Under the pieces are notes generated by a model. The model was not told where the DNA came from. It did not search any database and saw only the letters and a program-made list of their open reading frames with translations. From Eutreptiella sp. 'Long Island Sound 2002' (lineage: Eukaryota > Euglenozoa > Euglenophyceae > Eutreptiales > Eutreptiaceae): a stretch of 64,000 nucleotides of DNA. The stretch covers positions 43,637,722-43,701,721 of the forward strand of contig OZ038385.1 of the NCBI GenBank assembly GCA_964036045.1, in the 5' to 3' direction. Positions 48,086 through 59,200 of this stretch are shown here, piece after piece. Within the stretch, counting starts at the first letter, position 1. The number at the start of each line of letters is the position of its first letter. Both the position numbers and the translations under genes were made by a program.

Positions 48086-48245
48086 GGATTGTGTCTTGCC
48101 CTCGCTGCTGCTTGGGGCCGCATCTGCCACTGACAAAAAACCCAAACTGTGTGTATCTGTCTGACTGCCTGCTTGCTGGCTCAGGGACTGATTGGCTGAC
48201 TGTCAACCTCTCTTCGAGGTGCACTGCCGAAGGCAATAGAATTTT

Positions 48246-49140
48246 GGTGGATGATACCTATGGGTGTGAAGTACAATCACACAACGTTTGAGCGAGAAAC
48301 TCAACGGTGGCGGCCGGGAACGGGATTCGCAAGTGGCGGACCTCCGTTTCAAAAACTGCAGTTTAGGGCCAAAAACAGCCATTTTTGGGTGAAAAAAGTC
48401 CTGGAACACATTCAAAACGGCCAAACGAAGGGAAACGGTGGGTACACTACACGTGCGGCTTGACTTCCCCGTGTCAACGAGCTCTTTGCGGCCCTCTAAC
48501 TCCAAGATGTGTCCTGGAAACGGCCCAAAAAGGCCCCCAGAAGCTCCAAATGCCGACAGCCACAAACCAAGAATGGGCCATATCTTTGGCTATACAGCTC
48601 AAAATGCGATTCCGAGGGCACCTACTCCACCCGCAACCCCCCACGTTTTGTGGTTTCCACCCCTTAGAATTGCCCAAACGGACGCCTAGACCCCAATACC
48701 TAGGCCCACTAGGCTGCAGCAAGCTCAAGCCCAAACAGGTGGGTGCCCAAATGGGTCAACAGGGTCCATTAGGGGCAAAAAGATGACGTATCTCAAAAAT
48801 GTTCCTAGACCATGTGCGACGCTAAAACAAGTGTTTTTGGACCGTTTTGAGCTTGTGGTGGCCCATTTTGGTCCTCCAAAAATCCCAAAACGCCTTGAAA
48901 ATGGGCTGTTTTGGGACCAAAAATGGGTCAAAAATGGGTCAAAACCGCTTTTTTCCAAACCTCATCCTGGACCATTTGGGGTGCACCAACGGTTGAAATG
49001 AGCCCATTTTGAGCCCATTTCGGGGGCATTTTGGGGGCATTTTGGCCCCTCAGAAGTCCAAAAAAAGCCCTGAAAGTGGGCCTTGTGGTGAAGGGGATCA
49101 CTTGCAAGCTGATTCCACTCTGTCAACGGCCTTCAATGTG
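48246..49140. repeat. Low-complexity repeat-rich intron DNA
   Basis: Variants of cattttgggg, aaaaatgggtc and gcccattttgg recur throughout. There is no coding or RNA gene. The texture resembles 1970-3150 upstream. Confidence 0.45.
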
Positions 49141-49216
49141 TGACTCATTGGTGTCCCTCACCATTCATAGCTGATGTTCCCTCCCCCACCAGCTCGGTCC
49201 CAATATTCAGTCTTGA

Positions 49217-49252
49217 TTAGGGTTAGGGTTAGGGTTAGCGTTAGGGTTAGGG
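49217..49252 (+). repeat. Interstitial telomere-like array, six TTAGGG units
   Basis: Six hexamers in a row, of which the fourth is TTAGCG. They lie inside the intron, far from any visible chromosome end. Confidence 0.85.
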
Positions 49253-50234
49253 TCTGGTTTCCCTTGACCCACTGTTGTGCATGGTGTGCAATTGCTAGAC
49301 CCTCCCCCCCCGGCCGGATGCCCCCCTGACCCCTCTCTGCCCCCCCCCCCCCCAAAGTTTTTGAAAGATAATGGGGGGGGGGGTTCGCAGCGGAACTGGG
49401 TCTAACGACCCCTCCGTGGGACTCAACAACAGTGCGGAAGCATTGTTTGTGGTCGGAGGGGTCTCGTGGTACTCTCTCAGAAAGGTTTGGTTGTGATGGA
49501 ACAGCCGTGGGATGCAAGAGGACGTGTGCGGAGGTGGTTGTGACCTGCAATCTAAAGTCGCATGATGGCCATGCCGGTGCCATGATGGGCATCACGATTC
49601 CCACCATCACCGCCACCGTGATGCATCCTGCGGCTCATCATGAAGACCGTGGTGCTGGAACGCCAGGACCGCCATCACGGCAACGATCATGACGGCCCAT
49701 CATCACGCCCATCATGGTCATCATGATGCACCTCAAAGACCCACGACAGCCGTCAGTTTTGCCATCAACTGCCATGAGTTGGCGCACAGTTGCCGTCGCC
49801 AGATTACATGATGAGACTGAGCCGAGTGCCGTGGCCCCCATTTTGGCCCCCATAAACCAATAACAAGTGCCCCCCCCCCCCCCCCACCGCCACCAGGGCG
49901 TCCTTAGAATAATTAAAAACCAGGGGGGGGGGCTTCCCCCCAAAACCCACTCCCCCCCTGCCACACCACAGTGACCATGGTGGAAAAAACAATAGGGAAA
50001 ATCTTGCTGGGCCATTGTTGGTACACCCATTTTTGGGTCCCAAACCCCCTTCCCCCTTCCCCCTCAAAAGACGCCCTGCCTGCCCCCCACCTCTGCACAC
50101 GCACAGCATTCCCTCCTCAAATGGTGAACAAGTGCGGACACCTGGAAGTGCCAACCGGCATACTCAGCCTTCATGGCACCCCCCCTTCCGCCCCCTGCGT
50201 CCCGCCCCCCCCCCTCCCTCTCCCTGTCCCGCAG
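49253..50234. other. 3' part of the intron: homopolymer tracts and CATGATGG-type repeats
   Basis: There are long C and G runs (about 49304-49390, 49868-49885, 49923-49932) and short repeats of atgatgg/catcatg between 49560 and 49740. The last 60 bases before the acceptor are C/T-rich, as expected for a polypyrimidine tract. Confidence 0.5.
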
Positions 50235-53200
50235 GTCGACAGCCACGCCGTCACGTATGTAGAGACGCACGGCACAGGCACGCGCCTCGGAGATGCCGTG
50301 GAGGTCGGGGCCCTCCTGGCGGTCTATGGCCCGGACCGCCTGGCGCCCCTCACCCTCGGGGCCCTGAAGACCAACACGGGGCACACCGAGAGCACCGCCG
50401 GCATCGCGGCGGTGCTGAAGGTGGCGCTGTGCCTCGGCGCCCAGCAGATCCCCCCAAACCTGCACCTGCACACCCCCAACCCCCAGCTCCCCCTCCAGCC
50501 CTTCATGGTCTTGCCCAGCGCTCCGATGCCGTGGGACCCACCGCCAGGGCAGCCCCGCATCGCTCAGATCAGCTCCTTCTCCCTCACCGGCTCCAATGCG
50601 GGGCTAGTGCTGGAGGAGCCTCGGCAGACTGCCGCCGCGCGCGCGACCGCCACCGCGTACGGCCGGCCCCTCCCGCACTGCCTCCTGCTCTCCGCGGCCG
50701 ACGAGGCCGGGCTGTCGGCCACCGCGGGGCAGCTCCTACTCTCGGTGCGAGTCCATGCCGACGCCCTGCCGGACCTCTGCCGCACGCTGCAGGACTGCCG
50801 CCCGCACCGCCGCCTCCGCGCCGCGGTGGTGGGCCGCGACGCCGCGCAGCTCGCGCAGCGGCTGCAGGCCCTCGCGGAGGGCCGCCCGGCGCCCAATCAG
50901 TGTGTGTGCCGCGCCGCACCCCCGGCCCCGCAGGTCGTGTTTCTGCTCCCGGACGAGCCGGACCTGTACGCCGGGGCCGCACTGCCGCTGTACCACCACA
51001 TTCCCGCCTTCCGCGACGCCGCCGGCCGCTGTGCCGCGGTGCTGGAGGCGGCGGCCGGTCGCGCGCTCTTGGCCCCGTGGCTCGAGGGGCTGCCCCCCGC
51101 CCCCGACACGGCCCATGGGCTGCAGTTCCTCCTGCAGTACGCCCTGTGCCGCATGTGGCAGGCCTGGGGCGTGGAGCCCGCCGCGGTATTGGGGCGGGGG
51201 GTGGGCGAGTACGTGGCCGCGGTGGTCGCCGGGCTTCTGCCTCTCGACGAGGCGGCGCGGCTGGTGGTCGGCATGGCCCCCCTCTTTCGGGAGCTCAGCG
51301 ACCGGTGCTGCAGCGTCCGGGTCGTGCCCGGAGCCCCGGCCCCTCCGCACGCGTACCTGACGGGGCAGGAGGACGCGGACGTGTGCGTGCTCAGCGCGGC
51401 CCCCGACGACTTGGCGGACTGCCTCACCCCCCAGGGCGGATGGCAGGAGCGGCTGCCCTTGACCCCGGGGCTGCACAGCGCCGCCATGGCGGCGGTCTGG
51501 TCGCGCGTGCAGGCGGTGGTTGCGACCCTCCGATGGGCCGGGTCCGCGCGCGTGCGCTTTGCGTGGGGCCACGCCGGCCGCGTGTCCGCCCCGGCCACGG
51601 CCGCGCAGTGGGCGGAGGGCTGGCAGGCCCCGAGCCGCTGGCGTGAGTGTCTGGAGGCGCTGGTGGCGGAGGGGGTGTCGACGGCGGTGGTGATGGGACT
51701 GCACTCAGTCCGGAGCCGCATGCCGGAGGGGCTGGTGGTGGCGCCGGGGCTGGACGGCATCCAGAGAGACCTCGTCCGCGTGGCGCAGGCGCTGGCCGTG
51801 TTGCACACGGGCGGCGTGGCCGTGCCGTGGGGCGAGGTCTACGGCGCCAAGGAATTCAGGAAAGTGCGGGCGCCCGGGACCATGTTCTCTCGAGTGCAGT
51901 GCAAACTGAAGTACGATGGGGGCACGGGGGAGAGGGCCGGTGCCTCCACCCAGGGCTCCGGGCCTGTGGGTCAAGTTGGCGGTTCGAGCAGCCCAGCCTC
52001 TGAACATACTGAGAGGAAGGCATTGCCTGAGACAGAGAACAACGCTGCTGCCCTCGCACCACAGCCACCTCCTCCTCATACTGTGCAAGCCCCATTCATG
52101 CAGCAACAGCATTCACAAGCAACAGTGTCGTCTTCCAAAGCTGCCGCAAACGACATCCAGTCGGCAGAATCGATCTATGACGAAATGCTTCTGGGGTACG
52201 ACGGATCCCAAGGAGCGGACCGCGAAGATACGCTGTTGCGGTTTGGTCCGTTCCCATTCGTAATGCCAGGGTTCTCTTGGATGAAGACATACACGGACGG
52301 TGAAGGGCTGGGGCTGTCGCGGTGGGCACAGCTGGAGCTCCGGGCGACGGCGTTTCGATACCATGATTTGAGGACCTCAAGTCGAGTGCTGGACTTTGGA
52401 TGTGGCATGGGCACAGATTTGATGGAGTTGGCGACGCTGTATCCGCAGTTGAAGCTGGATGGCTACACGATTTCAGGTGCACAGGCGCAATATGGGCAAC
52501 GAAAGGCTGCGGAACGAGGGGTGGCAGACCGTGTGACGATCCACCACCGTGACAGCACAAAGGATGAGTTCCCCCACACCTATGACATGGCCTTTGCCTT
52601 TGAGGTTGTGCACCATATCCTGGACAAAGACGCGCTGTTTGCGCATCTGTCCAGACACATTCGTGAAGGGGGACACATCTGTTTTGCTGATTTCATCTCG
52701 AACGACACAAGCTCAATAGACCACAAGGAGAGCTCCTCGTTCTTCATCCGTGCCCAAGACTGGGTGGAGTTGTATTCCAAGCACGGCTTCCGTGTGGATG
52801 ATGTTGTTGACATCAGTCACAACGTTGCAAGCTACTTGTATGATCCTGATTTCGAGACCATCCTGGCGGCACAGAAGACGGAGGCCTCTAGGGCTTCGCT
52901 CATCAGCTATGATCGCCTGGGCCGTATGTTGTACAAGAAGCTGAGCTGTTATGTGCTGCTGAGTGCCAGTCGGGACACGCGTTCCACACAGGAGCAGCTG
53001 TATGCGCACAACAAGAAGCAACTGGAGGAGCTGGTGAACTACAGTTTGCTGCCTCAAAAGCCTCACAATATCATGTATGAGTTGAACTGGGTGGCGCACG
53101 GATTGGCGGTACTGCCACAATACGTGCAAAGGAAGGCATCTGCTTTGCTAATAGGGCCCATTGGACCTGCAAGCCAAGCGGTTCTTGCACTGAAGGCACT

Positions 53201-56200
53201 GCTTCAGGAGCAGTTCAATGTGGTGCATGCCATCCATCAAGATGGGTCGCCATCAATGCAAGTGGGAGGTGGAAACGTTTTTGCCATGGATTGCAACCAG
53301 CAGCAGCACTGGAGGCAGCTAAAGTCACAGGTCGGAACTATCCACATTGTGATAGATGCGCAGGGGTGGAAGGAAACAACAGCGTTTGGACCAGCGCTTC
53401 ACGTTGTACATGCCACGGTAGAGGGTATGTTGAGTGAGTTGAAGGAGTGCAATCGTTTCGTTATCTTAAGCGAGGATGCGCGAATGGCGGGCATGGCTGA
53501 GGGGTATGTGAAATCTTTGACTGCAGAGGTCTCAGGTATGCAAGCTGTTGCAGTCCGGACGCAACAAGGCACGCCTATGCAGAGAATTGCTGACGAGATT
53601 CGAAACGTTTACAGCGGGGACAGGGAGAGCGCTGTTTGGTTGCCGCTACATGGGGACCGGCTTGTGCGTCGGCTGCAGCCACATCCGCTGTGCATGAAAG
53701 TACCGATGCAGATGCTCAGTCCCAAGGTGGGCAGTTACCTGATCACTGGGGGCACTGGAGGCATTGGCTTGGAGGTCGCCAGATTCCTTGCCATGCGCGG
53801 GGCACGGCACATTGTTTTGACGTCCCGGCGGCCACCTGCATCAGGGTCGAAGGTACATCAGCTCCCGGCACAATTCCCTCAGACTCAATTCCTCGTCGAA
53901 CAGGTAGACGTAGCCAACGCTGTGGGGATGCAACAGGTTGTAGACAGGCTTCCAGCGCCATTGGTGGGCATTATGCACTGTGCAGGAGTGATGTACAACA
54001 TTCCTGTGATGCGAATGACAGCAGATGAGCTGGACCGCATGCTTGTGCCAAAGGTACAAGGCACGATGGTGCTACATCAGCTTTCCGAGCATCCGACCGT
54101 CCAGTCGTTCGTGCTGTTCTCATCCATAGCCTCGGCTGTGGGCAATCCTTTGCAATGTGGGTACGCGGCTGCCAACGGTTTCATGGATGGCTTTGCAGAG
54201 TGGCGGTTGCAACAAGGCATGCCGTGCACCAGTGTGCAGTGGGGTGCTTGGGCAGAGGCTGGTATGGCCAGTGATGAGGTGACTGCAAGACACCTCAAGA
54301 CCGCCGGTGTGACCCCGATGAGCACAGAGCAGGCAATTAGTGGACTGGAATGGGTTTTGTGCCAACAAGGGTCGTTGGGTGCGAGCGTCATGACTGCGCT
54401 GGTGGATTGGTCCCGAGCACTGCGAGCGTACCCACGGATGGAAGCCGTTCCCCCGCTGCTGGGGACCGTCGCCAGCCGTGTGATTGACAAGATCTACGAG
54501 CAAGAGCGAGTGCTCAAGCTGGAGGCTGCTGCAAAGAGGCGTGGGGTGTCTGCAAAGCTTTCGGCCCATGTGTCAATGCCGGCCCGAGTGCAGCAGCCCG
54601 CACCCTCAGGGCCTTCTGCGATGGCGGTGGCTGATGTTGAGAGAAGGTTGGGGGAGATTGCTGCGGATGTACTGCAGCTGCCGGTCGCCCAGATTGATCC
54701 CAGTCAGGCTCTGGCTACATATGAAATGGACTCATTGATGGCCCTGGAACTTCGGCAGCAATTGTCCCGTGAGTTTGGGATTACGCTATCAGCCACTGTG
54801 ATGTACGATTACCCCAGTCTGGAAGCCCTGGCCCCATTTATTGTCAGTGAGATGAATGATAGTAACGGTCACTCCGCATCGTCAATGCCTTCCTCCGCCT
54901 CCACCGTCCCAATTTCTCACTCACGCCCCTCAACCGCCACACCAGAGCAGGTTGGGCAGATTCAGATGAAGCTCTTGGACATTGCTGCGGATGTACTGCA
55001 GCTGCCGGTCGCCCAGATTGATCCTAGTCAGGCCCTGGCTACATATGAAATGGACTCATTGATGGCCCTGGAACTTCGGCAGCAATTGTCCCGTGAGTTT
55101 GGGATTACGCTATCAGCCACTGTGATGTACGATTACCCCAGTCTGGAAGCCCTGGCCCCATTTATTGTCAGGGAGATGAATGATAGTAACGGTCACTCCG
55201 CATCGTCAATGCCTTCCTCCGCCTCCACCGTCCCAATTTCTCACTCAAGCCCCTCAACCGCCACACCAGAGCAGGTTTGGCAGATTCAGATGAAGCTCTT
55301 GGACATTGCTGCGGATGTACTGCAGCTGCCGGTCGCCCAGATTGATCCTAGTCAGGCCCTGGCTACATATGAAATGGACTCATTGATGGCCCTGGAACTT
55401 CGGCAGCAATTGTCCCGTGAGTTTGGGATTACGCTATCAGCCACTGTGATGTACGATTACCCCAGTCTGGAAGCCCTGGCCCCATTTATTGTCAGGGAGA
55501 TGAATGATAGTAACGGTCACTCCGCATCGTCAATGCCTTCCTCCGCCTCCACCGTCCCGATTTCTCACTCAAGCCCCTCAACTGCCACACCAGAGCAGGT
55601 TCGGCAGATTCAGATGAAGCTCTTGGACATTGCTGCGGATGTACTGCAGCTGCCGGTCGCCCAGATTGATCCCAGTCAGGCCCTGGCTACATATGAAATG
55701 GACTCATTGATGGCCCTGGAACTTCGGCAGCAATTGTCCCGTGAGTTTGGGATTACGCTATCAGCCACTGTGATGTACGATTACCCCAGTCTGGAAGCCC
55801 TGGCCCCATTTATTGTCAGGGAGATGAAGGCATTGCCTGAGACAGAGAACAACGCTGCTGCCCTCGCACCACAGCCACCTCCTCCTCATACTGTGCAAGC
55901 CCCATTCATGCAGCAACAGCATTCACAAGCAACAGTGTCGTCTTCCAAAGCTGCCGCAAACGACATCCAGTCGGCAGAATCGATCTATGATGAAATGCTT
56001 CTGGGGTACGACGGATCCCAAGGAGCGGACCGCGAAGATACGCTGTTGCGGTTTGGTCCGTTCCCATTCGTAATGCCAGGGTTCTCTTGGATGAAGACAT
56101 ACACGGACGGTGAAGGGCTGGGGCTGTCGCGGTGGGCACAGCTGGAGCTCCGGGCGACGGCGTTTCGATACCATGATTTGAGGACCTCAAGTCGAGTGCT

Positions 56201-59200
56201 GGACTTTGGATGTGGCATGGGCACAGATTTGATGGAGTTGGCGACGCTGTATCCGCAGTTGAAGCTGGATGGCTACACGATTTCAGGTGCACAGGCGCAA
56301 TATGGGCAACGAAAGGCTGCAGAACGAGGGGTGGCAGACCGTGTGACGATCCACCACCGTGACAGCACAAAGGATGAGTTCCCCCACACCTATGACATGG
56401 CCTTTGCCTTTGAGGTTGTGCACCATATCCTGGACAAAGACGCGCTGTTTGCGCATCTGTCCAGGCACATTCGTGAAGGGGGACACATCTGTTTTGCTGA
56501 TTTCATCTCGAACGACACAAGCTCAATAGACCACAAGGAGAGCTCCTCGTTCTTCATCCGTGCCCAAGACTGGGTGGAGTTGTATTCCAAGCACGGCTTC
56601 CGTGTGGATGATGTTGTTGACATCAGTCACAACGTTGCAAGCTACTTGTATGATCCTGATTTCGAGACCATCCTGGCGGCACAGAAGACGGAGGCCTCTA
56701 GGGCTTCGCTCATCAGCTATGATCGCCTGGGCCGTATGTTGTACAAGAAGCTGAGCTGTTATGTGCTGCTGAGTGCCAGTCGGGACACGCGTTCCACACA
56801 GGAGCAGCTGTATGCGCACAACAAGAAGCAACTGGAGGAGCTGGTGAACTACAGTTTGCTGCCTCAAAAGCCTCACAATATCATGTATGAGTTGAATTGG
56901 GTGGCGCACGGATTGGCGGTACTGCCACAATACGTGCAAAGGAAGGCATCTGCTTTGCTAATAGGGCCCATTGGACCTGCAAGCCAAGCGGTTCTTGCAC
57001 TGAAGGCACTGCTTCAGGAGCAGTTCAATGTGGTGCATGCCATCCATCAAGATGGGTCACCATCAATGCAAGTGGGAGGTGGAAACGTGTTTGCCATGGA
57101 TTGCAACCAGCAGCAGCACTGGAGGCAGCTAAAGTCACAGGTCGGAACTATCCACATTGTGATAGATGCGCAGGGGTGGAAGGAAACAACAGCGTTTGGA
57201 CCAGCGCTTCACGTTGTACATGCCACGGTAGAGGGTATGTTGAGTGAGTTGAAGGAGTGCAATCGTTTCGTTATCTTAAGCGAGGATGCGCGAATGGCGG
57301 GCATGGCTGAGGGGTATGTGAAATCTTTGACTGCAGAGGTCTCAGGTATGCAAGCTGTTGCAGTCCGGACGCAACAAGGCACGCCTATGCAGAGAATTGC
57401 TGACGAGATTCGAAACGTTTACAGCGGGGACAGGGAGAGCGCTGTTTGGTTGCCGCTACATGGGGACCGGCTTGTGCGTCGGCTGCAGCCACATCCGCTG
57501 TGCATGAAAGTACCGATGCAGATGCTCAGTCCCAAGGTGGGCAGTTACCTGATCACTGGGGGCACTGGAGGCATTGGCTTGGAGGTCGCCAGATTCCTTG
57601 CCATGCGCGGGGCACGGCACATTGTTTTGACGTCCCGGCGGCCACCTGCATCAGGGTCGAAGGTACATCAGCTCCCGGCACAATTCCCTCAGACTCAATT
57701 CCTCGTCGAACAGGTAGACGTAGCCAACGCTGTGGGGATGCAACAGGTTGTAGACAGGCTTCCAGCGCCATTGGTGGGCATTATGCACTGTGCAGGAGTG
57801 ATGTACAACATTCCTGTGATGCGAATGACAGCAGTTGAGCTGGACCGCATGCTTGTGCCAAAGGTACAAGGCACGATGGTGCTACATCAGCTTTCCGAGC
57901 ATCCGACCGTCCAGTCGTTCGTGCTGTTCTCATCCATAGCCTCGGCTGTGGGCAATCCTTTGCAATGTGGGTACGCGGCTGCCAACGGTTTCATGGATGG
58001 CTTTGCAGAGTGGCGGTTGCAACAAGGCATGCCGTGCACCAGTGTGCAGTGGGGTGCTTGGGCAGAGGCTGGTATGGCCAGTGATGAGGTGACTGCAAGA
58101 CACCTCAAGACCGCCGGTGTGACCCCGATGAGCACAGAGCAGGCAATTAGTGGACTGGAATGGGTTTTGTGCCAACAAGGGTCGTTGGGTGCGAGCGTCA
58201 TGACTGCGCTGGTGGATTGGTCCCGAGCACTGCGAGCGTACCCACGGATGGAAGCCGTTCCCCCGCTGCTGGGGACCGTCGCCAGCCGTGTGATTGACAA
58301 GATCTACGAGCAAGAGCGAGTGCTCAAGCTGGAGGCTGCTGCAAAGAGGCGTGGGGTGTCTGCAAAGCTTTCGGCCCATGTGTCAATGCCGGCCCGAGTG
58401 CAGCAGCCCGCACCCTCAGGGCCTTCTGCGATGGCGGTGGCTGATGTTGAGAGAAGGTTGGGGGAGATTGCTGCGGATGTACTGCAGCTGCCGGTCGCCC
58501 AGATTGATCCCAGTCAGGCTCTGGCTACATATGAAATGGACTCATTGATGGCCCTGGAACTTCGGCAGCAATTGTCCCGTGAGTTTGGGATTACGCTATC
58601 AGCCACTGTGATGTACGATTACCCCAGTCTGGAAGCCCTGGCCCCATTTATTGTCAGTGAAATGAATGATAGTAACGGTCACTCCGCATCGTCAATGCCT
58701 TCCTCCGCCTCCACCGTCCCAATTTCTCACTCACGCCCCTCAACCGCCACACCAGAGCAGGTTGGGCAGATTCAGATGAAGCTCTTGGACATTGCTGCGG
58801 ATGTACTGCAGCTGCCGGTCGCCCAGATTGATCCTAGTCAGGCCCTGGCTACATATGAAATGGACTCATTGATGGCCCTGGAACTTCGGCAGCAATTGTC
58901 CCGTGAGTTTGGGATTACGCTATCAGCCACTGTGATGTACGATTACCCCAGTCTGGAAGCCCTGGCCCCATTTATTGTCAGGGAGATGAAGGCATTGCCT
59001 GAGACAGAGAACAACGCTGCTGCCCTCGCACCACAGCCACCTCCTCCTCATACTGTGCAAGCCCCATTCATGCAGCAACAGCATTCACAAGCAACAGTGT
59101 CGTCTTCCAAAGCTGCCGCAAACGACATCCAGTCGGCAGAATCGATCTATGATGAAATGCTTCTGGGGTACGACGGATCCCAAGGAGCGGACCGCGAAGA

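Larger units (their letters stand above)
47592..48245 (+). repeat. Intron direct repeat, copy 2 (with tRNA-like fold-back)
   Basis: It is a second copy of 46735-47372, somewhat longer because of an expanded G-rich run (47800-47854). The tRNA-like segments differ more between copies than the flanking parts do. Confidence 0.8.
45602..50234 (+). other. Intron inside KS6, 4,633 bp, phase 0
   Basis: The donor is CACAG|GTTGCC and the acceptor is CCCGCAG|GTCGAC. Joining codon 8643 to 50235 restores the KS alignment without gap: ...LLDTAQ then VDSHAVTYVETHGTGT, the normal spacing between GPSQ and HGTGT. The intron is full of repeats: G-rich runs, two long direct repeats containing tRNA-like segments, and TTAGGG arrays. 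Reading into the intron adds 13 residues and then a TAG. If retained, it would give a protein lacking the KS6 histidines and everything after. Confidence 0.87.
44720..52016 (+). other. PKS module 6 core: KS6 (split by intron) and inactive-looking AT
   Basis: KS6 starts at VAVTGMACRMPGG and has NTACSSS (Cys codon 45230-45232) instead of DTACSSS. After the intron it continues with YVETHGTGT (His codon 50268-50270), KTNTGH and the C-terminal region ending near 50613. An acyltransferase-like domain follows (about 50673-51840). Its nucleophile motif reads GRGVGEY (51192-51212) where active ATs have GHSxGE, so Ser is Gly and His is Arg. The later LHS motif is retained. The module then passes through a Pro/Gln-rich linker into the methyltransferase unit. 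Confidence 0.85.

Noticed and set aside
50015-51646. 543-codon plus-strand frame
   Set aside because: It is Pro/Arg/Gly-rich without domains and lies in another frame over the KS6/AT-like coding sequence. It is a product of high GC.
50736-51808. Long minus-strand frames (322 and 303 codons)
   Set aside because: They are antisense shadows of the GC-rich PKS exon, with no family resemblance.
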